A stretch of DNA of 64,000 nucleotides, from assembly GCA_030077755.1 (NCBI GenBank), contig JAQJZZ010000014.1:1-64000 (forward strand), read 5' to 3'. Below are positions 32,875-45,054 of the stretch, piece after piece; the stretch's first letter is position 1; the number at the start of each line of letters is the position of its first letter. Below the pieces are notes generated by a model, which did not search any database, was not told the origin of the DNA, and saw only the letters and a program-made list of their open reading frames with translations. The DNA is from Filosporella fistucella (lineage: Eukaryota; Ascomycota; Leotiomycetes; Helotiales). Made by a program: the position numbers and the translations under genes.

Positions 32875-34065
32875 TTATCCATTCACAACCCCTCCAGCAC
32901 CAGGTCCACCCAGGTAAACATAACTTCCCCAATTTGTTCCACTCGATGGATGCGCATCATGATTGTACCTCGCCGAGTCGGAATCCCCAAAGGTAGCAGT
33001 ATAGTCTTGCCCATTATCATTCACATCAGTGTAGAACATATTGTGAATGTATGCCGCCTGCCCAAAACCTGTCTGCGCAAATTTCCCACTCCCCATATCA
33101 GTTGTTGTAACTGGACCTTCGCTCTGGTAGATCTCGCCGTAGAAAAAAATGGTATCAGATCCACCAGCCAAAGTTGCAGCAGCATTTGGACGATTGGCGC
33201 TGTACAATGAACCTGGATAATACCCAATATAACGATCAAGAACCCATAACCACCAGTTGCCTTGGTAGAGGAAGTATTCGATTTGAATCTCGTATTGAGA
33301 ACCACCAATAACACTGTTGGGCTTGAAAACGGTTCCAGGGAAGATCGAACTATCAACCTGAACCCATCCAGTGACATCCTGATTCCATCCACCAACATTG
33401 TTGCCCTGTTGGGCGTAGCCATTGGTGGTATAGAAAGTGAACAGATGAGGCTCTTGAACCTGATTGGGGTAATTGATCCACCCCGCTTCTAGAGTTTGCG
33501 AGCTGGTAGACGCGCTGTTTGGCAAAGGCACGTTTCCTCGTGTAATCGCAGTCTGTAGAAGGGAGAAGTCTCCACCGTTGGCGACATACGCGTCAAACAA
33601 GCTGTAGATAGCAGAACCTCCGTGATTGGTGACTGGCTGATCAGATGAGACATACCAGTGAGTACCGGCGAATTGTCTCTTTGACTTGGGTGCTTTCGGA
33701 GGCTGTTTGACTGTAGATGCCGCAGCAAGGTAGTCAACGTTCACACGAGGGACAGGGACAGTTCCAGCAGGTCCCTTCTCAGCACCAGGTAGCATGAGTT
33801 CAGCCACTGGAACAGAGATATTCTTTGATGCATCCGGTACGTAAGGAGTTCTTGGTGGAGGGGCAGTTGCAATTTTGCCTTGAGATCCAATGGGAATCCA
33901 ATCAATGATATGAGTTTTCGTCCTGGTGGTCTTCATAATCTGAAGTCCAGCCCTCTTTTGTAAAGCATGCTCAACATATTGATCTGGGAATGCTGTTGGC
34001 GTAGCCGAAATGCCAACGAAAAGAGAAAGCAAAGATGCGAGTAAAAGACTCTGAATGGGCGCCAT
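32875..34065 (-). CDS. neprosin-type glutamic peptidase (DUF239 / peptidase G3), secreted
   Basis: Single-exon secreted protein of 396 residues. Start at 34065 (MAPIQS) rather than the in-frame 34116 because it puts the signal peptide (about 1-22, LLLASLLSLFVGISA) at the N terminus. A propeptide follows, with dibasic kexin-like sites at LQKR (near 38) and KSKR (near 130) before the mature region QFAGTHWYV. The catalytic domain has EAGWINYP with the first expected catalytic Glu, and YEIQIEYFLYQGNWWLW with the second, and the conserved GSGKFAQTGFGQAAYI block. Neprosins cut after proline and are active at acid pH. The gene converges on the protease-like gene at 31022-32463. No lesions seen. Confidence 0.88.
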   Translation of the reverse strand: MAPIQSLLLASLLSLFVGISATPTAFPDQYVEHALQKRAGLQIMKTTRTKTHIIDWIPIGSQGKIATAPPPRTPYVPDASKNISVPVAELMLPGAEKGPAGTVPVPRVNVDYLAAASTVKQPPKAPKSKRQFAGTHWYVSSDQPVTNHGGSAIYSLFDAYVANGGDFSLLQTAITRGNVPLPNSASTSSQTLEAGWINYPNQVQEPHLFTFYTTNGYAQQGNNVGGWNQDVTGWVQVDSSIFPGTVFKPNSVIGGSQYEIQIEYFLYQGNWWLWVLDRYIGYYPGSLYSANRPNAAATLAGGSDTIFFYGEIYQSEGPVTTTDMGSGKFAQTGFGQAAYIHNMFYTDVNDNGQDYTATFGDSDSARYNHDAHPSSGTNWGSYVYLGGPGAGGVVNG

Positions 34066-36174
34066 GTTGAGGTTGGTTGATGGGGATTGATTGTGGAATG
34101 CCTTGCATTTATACACTTCTCTTCCTTTGCTGCGCCATTTGAGAGCGTTGTTTGGTGAGTATTAGAGAGCCTGGGCTTGTCAGCCATAGGTTACATTGGA
34201 GAATAAGCATGATGGATGCCTCTTCAGAAAGTACGAGCATTCAATGACAGCAGTCCTTCATGTTTCGGTCCAAGCGTTGACGGCGATGTTTTCTCCATAC
34301 CCCAGCACTCGGAATCCTGACACCTGTCAAGGATAATTCATTGGTTTATTGACATGCAATGTAAGCCCACGAGGCGGCGCAAAGAATTGATTGAGAGAAT
34401 CCTAATTCATACTCCGTCTTGGCACGGCGTAGCAAACGATAACAACTCTGAATGGAGAGAATATTGAGGCTGAGGGAAGGAGTGAGAATAAGGTTAGCAA
34501 TCCTCCTCGGATGTATCAACCAACGAGAGTATTATCAAATTTCAGATGATGTCCAATAAAATGTTATCATCCTTCCACGAATCCTGCAACGGCGACAAGT
34601 AACGATGTAAAATGAGAACGAGATTGTAGCGCAAAGTTTCTGCAAGGTACAACAGGAATCTTCACCTGCTTGGTAATTAAAAGGAGAATATTACGATAGA
34701 CTGGCCTGACATAGTAGAAATAGACTCAAAGCAGTTCAAAAAACTCGATCAATAATACTTGAAAGACCGAGTTCCCATTTCTGGCAGGTGACAACCATCT
34801 CCTGGTGCTTACATGGAACTATTGATGCAGAGAAAAACATCAGATGAGGGACAAGATCTTAGTCATGCCTAAAATACAGATTGAGACGATCTTGCATGAA
34901 GAATCGCGATCATCCTGTTCCATTGGCTATTTGGCATCCAGGATGATTCGAGTTTGATCAATCATCTGGGCGTGAAAACCCTCTCTGAGGACGTTCTTGG
35001 AGCTTGTGAAACTCTATGAGAATGTTCTTGCGAAGCTTTCACCAAGATTGGGGCCCCGGATGGCTTGATGCAAGTCATCCAATATTGTGATGAGTCGGAG
35101 ACATACCACGGTTTTGATTCGACTCTCCGTGAAGCTTGCAGCCATGGTACCTGACCGAGGGAGTGATTACATCTGACTACCTCCCGCTATTGACATATTC
35201 TCCTACAATCAGCAGTTGTGCCTTCTGGCTTCGCATCAATGAGGGGAAATTTCTGCAGGCTTCTGTTGTCCCGATTTTTTTATATTCTGGTCTTACTGAT
35301 GATTTGCAGACTCGGGATGGGTAGAATGCTGTGTTTGGTGAGGTTGACAAACACGTAAAGTGGGTTTCTCTATGGCACAGCTTCACCCACCGAAACCCTC
35401 CGACTTTTCTTGCTCATCGCAACAGCCATGTCAGATTTATCACGCCTTCACCTTTCAATCAGATACTCCATGTTATTTTTCCCTCTTCCCCTGTTGATGG
35501 CGTTCTGACCTGCAAGGAGAAGCCTACGATATTCCATGACAAACCTCACCATGACCGAAATGTTACGCTTTGCGCCAATTCCTTCCTCAAATCCCACGAA
35601 AACACACCTGCGAGACGATGATGACCACCATGTCGAGTAGCGCTGAGCACTGAATTGAAATGGAAGCTGGGTTTCCTGGCAGTTCTGCTTGGATAGGCTC
35701 GAATTGCTGCCTGATGGAATACCACGAACGACACCCTCTTCTAGCTTTCAAGCACTTCTCCGCGCCAGTTCTTGTGCCGTGCAAACCATACGCCGCGCAT
35801 CATAGCCAGTCCGCGTAGAGAGTAACGGTAGATCCAACGCAATGGATTTTCTGAGGCCTGAGCAGAGGCGGGCTGTCACTAAACACGATTTTCTTCTTTG
35901 GGAGACATAGGGAATCAAAGAGTTCACAAGCGCATCTGGAAGATTCGCAATTGGAGCCGGCAAATATCGAGTGATTCACAAGAGCATCCGGCAGGTCAAC
36001 ATTGGGAAGGCTGTGGAGATATGTCTTCATGATACATGGGATCTGTCGCAGTGATGAGCATACGGAGATAGGTGGGCGCTTCAATGTAGTCTATTCTGCC
36101 ACCAAAAATAACCTACACCCAGGGCCAAAAGGACGACTTCAGACAGTATCTGGCGACTCATTGACATCCCCCTC
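34066..36174. other. 2.1-kb stretch without a supported gene
   Basis: Several short frames on both strands but none with domain content. At 35922-35954 and 35974-36005 an imperfect repeat of about 32 bp occurs; on the minus strand both copies read LPDALVN but in different frames, 52 bp apart, so a decayed gene may lie at about 35750-36090. I cannot name it. Confidence 0.5.
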
Positions 36175-37177
36175 TCAGACTGCAGTTCCTTCATTATGCA
36201 GGAGAAGCTTCTTTCCCTTCAAATATTCATAGTCGTCCATCGCTTTCATCACCCAAGTCTCCATCTTCGAAGTCCACACTGCTACGAATTCAACCCTCCA
36301 TTTATCTACCTCTACATCCATATCAAGGCCGTCAGACAATTTCCCTTTCGAGACACCCGAGGATGCTGTAATTGTTGACACAAATCGTCTGCCTCTTCCT
36401 TCCGAAATCCTAGAGAGCTCCTCGTGACTTGCTGGCTCCCATTCCCAATTCAACTTCTCTAATTCCAATCCTACCAGCTTGGCATAGAGAATCATAATCT
36501 CTGGAGACTTCATTACAATCATCTGCGTCAAGCACGAGCGGCCAAGATACCCCGATATTGGATACGGCTGGCATTTTCTCTGCATCGAAGTCATAGAGAG
36601 AACGTATACAGTGGAAGCTCATCCGAGTCTCCAAAGTCGCTTTGGTACCAGGATCCGAATCTATATGGGCGCGAAACAATGAGGGAAATATAAGTGCTGG
36701 ATGACGAATTAGAAAAGTTGGGCGGAATGTCAAGAAGAATTCGTCTGAGAGAATCGTGTGATTATGATTGCTTTTGATGACACCGACTCCCTTCTGTGTA
36801 GCACGAAGTTCCTCTTCTCCAAACAACAGTCTTGTCTGGGCAACAGGGTCAGCCCAGAAGAATGCGTGCTCCTTCACAAAAACGACTTGATCATTCTTGT
36901 CCGCTTCTGCAATCCATTGCTGAAACTCTTCAAACGAATGCTGATGCAATTGCATGAAGAAATTGGCATCCTCTTCTGACCATGTCGAGATGTGTGTGCC
37001 TCCAAGATTCCGCTTGATGCCCTCCCAAAAAGGAGCTCTAAAGAAATACCCCGCTCGATGACGGTAAGACACATTGTGTTCTTTGAGGTTGAGTACTTTG
37101 ATTGCCAAGTTTGAGGCTGTCCGAAGATGTTTGAAGTACACTCGGTGCGAACTAGGCATTGCTTGGTTGCCGACCAT
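36175..37177 (-). pseudogene. sulfotransferase/P-loop-like protein gene with a frameshift
   Basis: The first part (37177 to about 36512) reads HRVYFKHLRTASNLAIKVLN, resembling the nucleotide-binding start of fungal P-loop sulfotransferase-family proteins, then VFVKEHAFFWADP, FLIRHPALIFPSLFRA and WPLVLDADD. The expected continuation VMKSPEIMILYAKLVGLELE lies one base out of frame and runs on to a stop at 36175. The shift falls at GATGATTGTAATG (about 36507-36520) and looks like one extra T. A 47-nt GT-AG intron could also join the frames but would remove the conserved WPLVLDADD block, so I favour a frameshift, either a mutation or a base error. Intact length would be about 333 residues. Biochemical role unknown. 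Confidence 0.6.
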
Positions 37178-38495
37178 TTTGCCTGGCGTATGCACTTGAA
37201 GCAATCTCAACGGGGTGCTTTTATGTTGACATCTTGAACGGGTATTAAGATTCAACTATTATTTCATATGCATGCCAGTTTTGATTGAAGTTGCACATTC
37301 ACTGATCAGAACTTCTCAGCTTCCTTCGTACTTTTGCATCATTATCTCGAGTTCACAGCCTTTCTTACTCGTCATGGAGAAGCTACAGAGTCATGCTTCA
37401 TGAAGGGGAAGTGTATCGGCATACATTTTCTACTCTGGGTGGGCTGCAAGATTTGTCTATTTCTTTCTCATATCTTGAAGACCTTCATTTCTCAATTTCT
37501 CTTGCCTCATTTCTTCTGTTCGTCTCCTACTTTTCATTCAAACTGAACTCTGATTTCCTCTTTTCTGGGTGAAACGACCGCTCCGCCACACTGGTGAAGT
37601 GTTTCCAAGAAGGGCCTCCAACTGCTTGATTTACTGCTTGGCCTCTGATAGGCACAGTTGATCTGGCACAAGTGAGAGCATCTGTTCTGACTATGGCAGA
37701 TTGAGGGGTGGTAGCTCAGGGCTACATCAATGCATCTACATATCTCAAGCTGAAGCAGCTAGTTGTGCTGAGACTATGAATTTCAACGTATGCTATGTAG
37801 CTTTAGCGATGTGATCATGGACAAGGTAAGCCGTGAATCCGGGGCAGCTTGGCGGACATTGGGAAATTGATTGCTGGCCGTTCGAAGTGTAGCTCACCGA
37901 GCTACAATCGTCCACACCTGTGCTTCATACCAGGTCGTGCTACAGAGGCAAGCTTTTCATGTCCAGTTCCGCAACTTTCCTTCGCAAATTTCCAGCTCAT
38001 TATGCGCCAAGAGCAAAATTTAATTGCTTCTCTTCATCGTATGAGGGACGGAGCAATGGTCTGCTTGCAACACCTTTACAAAGCCGCGTCCACTGCTATG
38101 ACGAATGCACTCAAATCTTTGACAATTTCGCAAGCAATCTCTCCAGCTCTTCTCATTTGACCGCATATTCGGACAAAAGCCAGATCTTCGATGCTTGTAA
38201 AGCAGGGGAATGAACGGATAAACAAAATCTCCAGCGCGGAAGGTTCTTCGGCACTACCCCGCCTCATCAGCCCCAACTCTCGACTCAATGCCCCACATGA
38301 TTGGTGCGCATACTAAGATGGAGATCCTCACGGTAGATAATTCAAGCTCTCACCCGCAATTAACGTCACTGACGGCTACATTTTTCCGTGAAAGTTTACG
38401 ACGGGCAGCTTATGTTATGATGTTGATGATCTTGAGGTATAAGTTGTACTATGATTTCCTTTTGGATTTTTTCTCCTGTCAGCGACTCCTTCACC
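37178..38495. other. gene-free region between the sulfotransferase-like gene and the arabinofuranosidase
   Basis: Only short frames without features. Pyrimidine-rich runs at about 37480-37560. The right-hand part is the presumed promoter of the GH51 gene. Confidence 0.5.
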
Positions 38496-40774
38496 ATGAT
38501 TTATCAAGCTCTATTGCTTGCTGCTGCGGCAATTTTTGACATCGCAACAGCTGGACCAAAAGGACCAAGAGCTGCGAAAATCACCCCTCGCGCTTATACA
38601 AACTCAAGTGGGGTATCTCTTCAAATTTTAGACAAGACTGGTGTAAAAAATGCCACCGCACCAAATTTATATGGATGGATGTTTGAGGACATCAATCATT
38701 CCGGAGATGGGGGAATATATGGAGAACTTTTGACAAATAGAGCATTCGAAGGTTCTGATATTACTTGGGGAAGCATTCCAGGTTATCTCGGAAACAGCAT
38801 TGTCTACCAAGAGAACCTCTGCAATCCAGCAGGTAAGTTCCGAATTCGCTTCCTTGGTCTCGTGCCTAACAATTTCAGGCCCTGTCATCACTGGATACAA
38901 ACCATTAGGTGGTGCCAAAATCAGACTTGATAATTATCGACCACTCTCGCATTCCCATCAAACAGTCCTGGCATTGGACATCCCAACCACATCAAAAAAT
39001 TCAAATACACCCGTCGGCTTTGCAAATGTCGGATGGTGGGGAATACCAGTCACTCCACAGATTTACAACGTTTCGTTCTACATCTACCCTGATCAATTCC
39101 GCAATCAATACAACCCAAGCACCGAAATTACTGTGTCACTTCAATCAAACATCACTGGAGAGGTCTGGGCTTCCACTGTCATCCCCGCGCAATCATGGAA
39201 CCTTGTCAACTATACCTATGTCACTGCTCAAATTGTGAGCACGGTCAATGCCCCGAATTCAAACAATTCTCTGGCTATCACGTTCGACCCCGTTGCTGCA
39301 GCCGGTCAAACATATTTCTTTGATCAAATCAGTCTTTTCGGCGAGACCTTCAAAGGATACCAGAATGGGTTGCGAAAAGATTTGGCCCAAAACATATATG
39401 ACTTGGGACCCAAGTTCTTGAGATGGCCTGGTGGAAACAATATTGAAGGCTACTCCATCCAGCGGAGATGGAAATGGTGGGAGACAATAGGGCCATTGAA
39501 AGACAGGTGGGCACGACCTGGAAACTGGCAATATTATAATACCAATGGAATGGGACTTCTTGAATTTCTCGAATGGACGGAATCGATGGAAATGGAAAAT
39601 GTTCTTGCTATCTACAGTGGTTACTCTCTAGGGGACGCCAATCAAGGGAACGCTGATGAATTCCCTGGGACAGCAGAAGCAATGTATCCACTTTTAAAAG
39701 AAGCATTGGATGAGTTGGAATTCTGTATGGGCTCAACTGATACTTATTGGGGAGCAAAGAGAGCAGAATATGGTCACCCAGAACCCTTCAACATCAAGTA
39801 TATCGAGATCGGAAACGAAGACTGGTTCGCGAAAGGATATCCATTCCGGTTCAAATACCTTTACGATGGTCTCAAAGCCGCTTACCCTGATATTATCTAC
39901 ATCAGCTCTGCCTATAACGAGAATGCAGGATATACCATCGATCTTCCTCCAGGATCGATGTGGGATACTCATCATTACGAGGAGCCGCATTTCTTCATCG
40001 AACAATTCGATTTCTTCGACAATTGGCAGGAAGCAACCAACAACCCGAATGTCACAATCATGATTGGTGAATACTCTGTCTTTCAGGTTAACACTCCCTC
40101 TGGTGTTCTCAACTTCTCGGCCCCGCTCGACACCCATATTTTTTATCCCCGAATGGTGTCTGCGATTGCAGAAGGTGTATACTTGTTGGGAGCTGAGCGA
40201 AACCCGAATGTGGTCAAGCTATCATCCTATGCACCGAGTCTTCAGAATTGGAATTGGTTCAACTGGACGCCAAACCTGATTGCTTTTGATGCCGATCCTA
40301 GAAACACGGTGCTCAGTGTAAGTTATTATCTTCAAAAGCTGTTCAATGCATACAGAGGAACGGAGAGTGTTGAGGTGAAGAATGATGAAGGGGATTTTGG
40401 TCCTTTATACTGGGCCAGCTCGATGGAGAGCGACAAGGTCTTCTTGAAAGTGATGTGGGTACCATGACTTTATCGAGACTTACGCTAATGAATATAGCAA
40501 CGTAAATGCGACGGCTATCCCTCTAGTAGTTGATATGGAGTCCAGTTGGAAGACCGTAAATGGCACTATTATGTCAAGTGAGGACCCCAACGGCTACAAC
40601 TACAAGAACAATGCTACAGCGATCACACCTGTACCCTTGAATTTGACTTCAGCATCACCAACCTCGAATGGAAGCTGGACCTGGAATGTTCCGTGAGTGT
40701 GAGCAATATTAAGGCAGAACGAAGCTAATTTTGGCAGTGGTTACTCCGTCACTGTCTTGCAGTTCAATTTGTAG
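38496..40774 (+). CDS. alpha-L-arabinofuranosidase, glycoside hydrolase family 51
   Basis: Secreted enzyme that removes terminal alpha-L-arabinofuranose from arabinan and arabinoxylan in plant cell walls. Four exons (38496-38832, 38879-40454, 40498-40692, 40738-40774) give 714 residues. Signal peptide 1-19 (MIYQALLLAAAAIFDIATA). Early landmark YGWMFEDINHSGDGGIYGEL; RWPGGNNIEGYS in the barrel; acid/base Glu about 426 in IEIGNEDW; nucleophile Glu about 510 in IMIGEYS. Several N-glycosylation sequons. The third exon is recovered with a GTGGGT donor at 40455 that joins FLKV to NVNATAIP, and the last exon encodes GYSVTVLQFNL, the expected beta-sandwich end. Intact. Start at 38496 has context CACCATGA. 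Regulation by pentose-responsive factors is likely for the family but not visible here. Confidence 0.93.
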
Positions 40775-43700
40775 CGATGTGTGGAGCGGTCGTTCACATT
40801 TCAGTGTCTAGATTAAAATTCTCAAAAATAGATGTATGTACATTTACAAATGAAATACTATCCATCAAGATTGCTTCGTCACGCAACCACCTCCACCCTT
40901 GTATTCCTTCGTGGCCCCAGTGGGTTGAATTGTGAGATGCTTCGGAACTTTAGGAAGATCATGTTCACGTTTGATGCCCCAAATGAGGGAAGGTTGTTGC
41001 CTGCATGCTCAAGGCTGTTTTATTGTACGGCTTCAGGGCATCAATACTCGGCCGGCCATCGCTATCCTGGAAGCATCGGGAGATACAGTTAAGCATGGCC
41101 TGATCACAGTCATTAAATTACTGAAGATTCCACACAATTGACACAGCATTCATACCTAACTCTTTGGAAGCTCAGTCTTGTGGGCTTGGCACTGAGCATT
41201 GAGACGCGTCGCTGGGAGGCACAGGATCAAGGCATAATGCGGCGCGACTTGAGATATGTTGGCTTCAGTAGATGCGCAGGTCTCAATGCCCAGACTTCAT
41301 TTGCTAAAAGCCAGGGTACAGGTGTAGCATGATACCTCGAACAGAATCTTGAGAGCAGAGCAAAGCCCACACATTTGGCTCCATTAGTGCGTAACCAGTG
41401 TTCACGGAACTGGAGTGAGGGTGAATGGCAGAATAGTCTGGATAGGAGAGGGCTCCAGAAAAAAGTGTTGGGTCATTTCGCCCTGTTGAGGGAATCGATA
41501 TGGTCTCTGGGCTTCCACGACTTTCGTCGAGATGGCGGGAATATTGAGCACCTTGCCCGACCAGACTTTCTTGACAACAACTGGGGTAAATCCTGTCATT
41601 GAAACACCGAAGGCGTTCCTCGAGGCCACGTATCGAGAATCACTCATTTTGACATGAATAGGAATCAACACTCGAGCTCCGCTATCACTGGCCTGATTTT
41701 GGGCAGCGTTTGTTCCTGATGATCACCCAGAAATTCCTTCGGCGATATCTTTCGGTCACATCAACCCTCTACATTGACGACTATGACTGATTGTGAGATC
41801 AACAGGAAAGCATATCATGCGTGATACTTCTGCAAAGTGACAGATCAATGAATTTTTCAAGCTTGCCATCACAAAAACGCATCGGAGAATTAAATTCGGT
41901 CCTTTTTCTGCCACAAATGCCTCATGAAAAGACTTTGAATCCATCTCTGACCTTATTGCCTCCGGATATATGCTTCAAACAATGGCAGAGTCCGCTTGGA
42001 GGGTAGCTACCAGCTCGGACATCCTGTCCATCAGATGAAAGCATGAAGTATGTAGTTGCTGATAGCTCCATGGCACTGCGAATTCTCTGGATCAGACGAT
42101 GATCATCTCAAGGTTCGGTATCTTGCAAGGAGATAACAGGCGAGCAAACGAATAGGCGGTTCTCGGACAGATTGAGGGGCATGCAAGTTCAAGGTGAAGT
42201 GCAGAAAGACGTGTGGGAGATGCAGGAACCTAGAAACAGGAACCTGATGATAGAGCTATCGGGCATATCACCCTTTGTGGGGTTAGCAGTGAATTTGATA
42301 AAGCTCAAGGGCGGCTACCAAAGTGACAGGTTCCAAAATTCGCTCAGGGTAAGGCGCAACGCGCGTTCATCGAACATCTCTTAATCGCTATCAGATAGCT
42401 CCTCCCAGCTGTGCTTCTCACAGCTGTTTCGGAGGGAGGGGGGGTTGAAGAATGACAAAGTGATTCCGGGGTCACGGATCAAATTCAAACAAGCCCTTGA
42501 ATCTTCGGCGGCCCAACTTTGGTTTTGACATCCCCAAAATTGAACTCCAACCCCTCCAGCTCTTTACCAGCCACATAAGACTCCAACCACATCCAACTCT
42601 CAACTTGAGTGCATGCATGTGCCAGTATTTCTATTCCCAGGTAGAACATACTCCGCAATATATTTGCACGCCATCAGTATCAAATCAAGCCTCAGTCTGT
42701 GCACCTCCACAATTCAAGTCAACTCCGCATCTACATGCACTCCATCTTCATGTTTCGGTCCTTTTGTACCTCGCTTAGCCCTCTTCTCCTCATCTGGTGC
42801 ATTGCACCATGCAAGACTTCTTGATCACATGAATGTCACATGACAATTTCAAAGTTTGGTACCGGGCTCGCTGAAACAGGTTCATGGTAGATAAAAAAAA
42901 ATGTTTGGATAGACACTTGCTCAGAATGATGCATGAAGCCAATTCTATCACACGCTGAGAAACAATATGACGTGTTGTATGAGGTGCGGTTCGCCGGTTG
43001 TTTTCGGCTACTCGGGCTTGGAAATTGGGAAAATCATGCGACGAAGAGTCAGCAGAGGCAAGTCTCTGTACCGCCAACCAGAGTCACTCATGGCAAGATT
43101 ACGGGTAGCAAAGACGAAGCATAGCCTCAAAAGGTACACAAAGTGTATTCTAGAAGGTGGCGTGGTACAAAAATACATGTCTATGTCTTGAGCAACGAGC
43201 TGAGACCTCACGATGGTTTTCAATCGATGCGTCTGACTGACTGAAGCCGGGCTGCAAAGATCCGCGTTTGACCAATCTCGGGATGTCCATAATAACTGTC
43301 ATGGAAGCATCATGGAAGACACGAAGAAGGAGGCGGTGTTTCGAATGCGTCGATTGGATTTCCACTCTGGGAGAAGTGGGAAAATCCCAGCTGACACATC
43401 AGACAGACACCTTGCATGGCATGCAACGGGATGAGAAGCGGAAGAGAAGGGTGGAAGTGGAGACAAATGAGATGGTAAAACCGACTCCGATTGGATAACG
43501 AAAGGAAACGGAGAAGAAGACAAATCGAGCAGAAAATTCCACAGAAAAAGAGAAAGACTTAATTTCATGTCCATCAAGCCACTTTGATATGCATAGGAAA
43601 GTGCCGGTGGCCACGAAATGATGTGGTGACTTCTGCCGTGCGACGGGGGAAGAGAAGGAAGAAAGGAGGATTCCACAAACTTTCTGTGGCGTGCGTCCGT

Positions 43701-45054
43701 ATTGCTGACATGCTCGAGTCTTGCTTCCAACACGAGACTTGATTTGCAGGTACTTGTACAACTGCAGCACAGAATCAAAGTATCCACTACCCAATCTGTA
43801 ACTATCGAGTAAGAAAGAGGTACGGAATCCAATGTCTGATTTGGAGATAATTACAATGATTGGGACGGACGTCTGGCAATCGAGTGAAGGGGTACCCAGT
43901 TAATAAGGATGCCAACTGCTGGGAAATCATCCAATAAATACCAAAATGCCACTCAAATGGTTCGTGGTGAAGAACTCGCGAGAATAAAGAATAACGAATG
44001 ATGATGATGATGGTGATGGTGATGCTGCTGGGAAAGCAGCAGCTCCTTTTTGTACGCCTGTCAGATGAGGAAATCCGAGAGATCTCTCTGTTACGTTACG
44101 GCGGACACGCAGGCCGAGGTGACGATATATTCCCAGGGGGTTCTCATTTACAACCATTCTTCTAAGCTACCATTTTGTCTGTTTGCTCACACTTTACACG
44201 AGGCTATTATTTGACATATATCCACATCGGATTGAGTCGTGCCAAACCAATCTCCTTCTCACGATTAGACGCTTTCATCATCTACCCCTTACGCAGTCTG
44301 GTTGCCGTCGGTCCCAAAATCTGGGCAGGGAGTTCGAGGTTGGTGCATCGAATCGAAATCTCACCCGCCCGTAGTGGCCTGGACTTGGCATTTTCCTTCA
44401 AAGACCGTCCAGTCCGTCGCCCATCGCGCTCGAAAAGATCCACAAATCCATCAACATCTTCATAAACAGTGGCCCTCTGTATATCTTCTTACACCTCCTC
44501 TTCAAACTCCTTTTCCTCCATCGTCCATCCTCCATCCTCAACAATCCCCCTTATATCACGGAAACTATCAACAGCTTCAATAAATCCTCCCGTTTCCTGT
44601 CTCGCATCGCTTCAAGCCTTCCCCCCTCCCACTCACAGCCAATAACACCAGCGGCTCAGTCACTTTCGCCCATACCCAGACCCCCGCATTATGAAATGAG
44701 CGTCCCGTCTCCGCCATCAAACAGTATACGGACCGAATAAGTACTGTGCCATACCTACTGCTCCGTACACTCCCTTACACCACCACACTCCATTCTCCAG
44801 ACTCCACGCCCACACCAAAGCCTGAACAAGACAAGGAACAAAACAATCTACTCCACATCTCACTTACCCCATATTCGAGATATACTGAAATATCAACATC
44901 AATCCGACCCTCTTTCAGTTCCGTACCACGAAAGACAATTGCCACTGGCCTCAACGTGATCTTCTCTGCATCCCCATCGTCTGTTCGCCCATCCCGACGT
45001 GGGTCGATTCGACTGTGCTGAACAAACCTTCCTTCAACCATCGCAACGCCCGCC
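40775..45054. other. 4.3-kb gene-poor region upstream of a regulator gene
   Basis: No frame with recognisable content on either strand. Contains a perfect stem-loop CAGCTGTG-CTTCT-CACAGCTG at 42406-42426 next to a G run, pyrimidine-rich sequence at 42490-42800, a GAT/GGT microsatellite near 43998-44030, and long C- and T-rich stretches from 44470 to 45054. The latter may be a long 5' untranslated leader of the regulator at 45055, since fungal regulator genes often have them. Confidence 0.45.

Noticed and set aside
39733..40137. 134-codon minus-strand frame inside the GH51 gene
   Set aside because: Antisense to the conserved catalytic region of GH51; no features of its own.
43299..43832. 177-codon minus-strand frame rich in Ser, Leu and Pro
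   Set aside because: Overlaps other frames in low-complexity pyrimidine-rich sequence, no domain or splice support.
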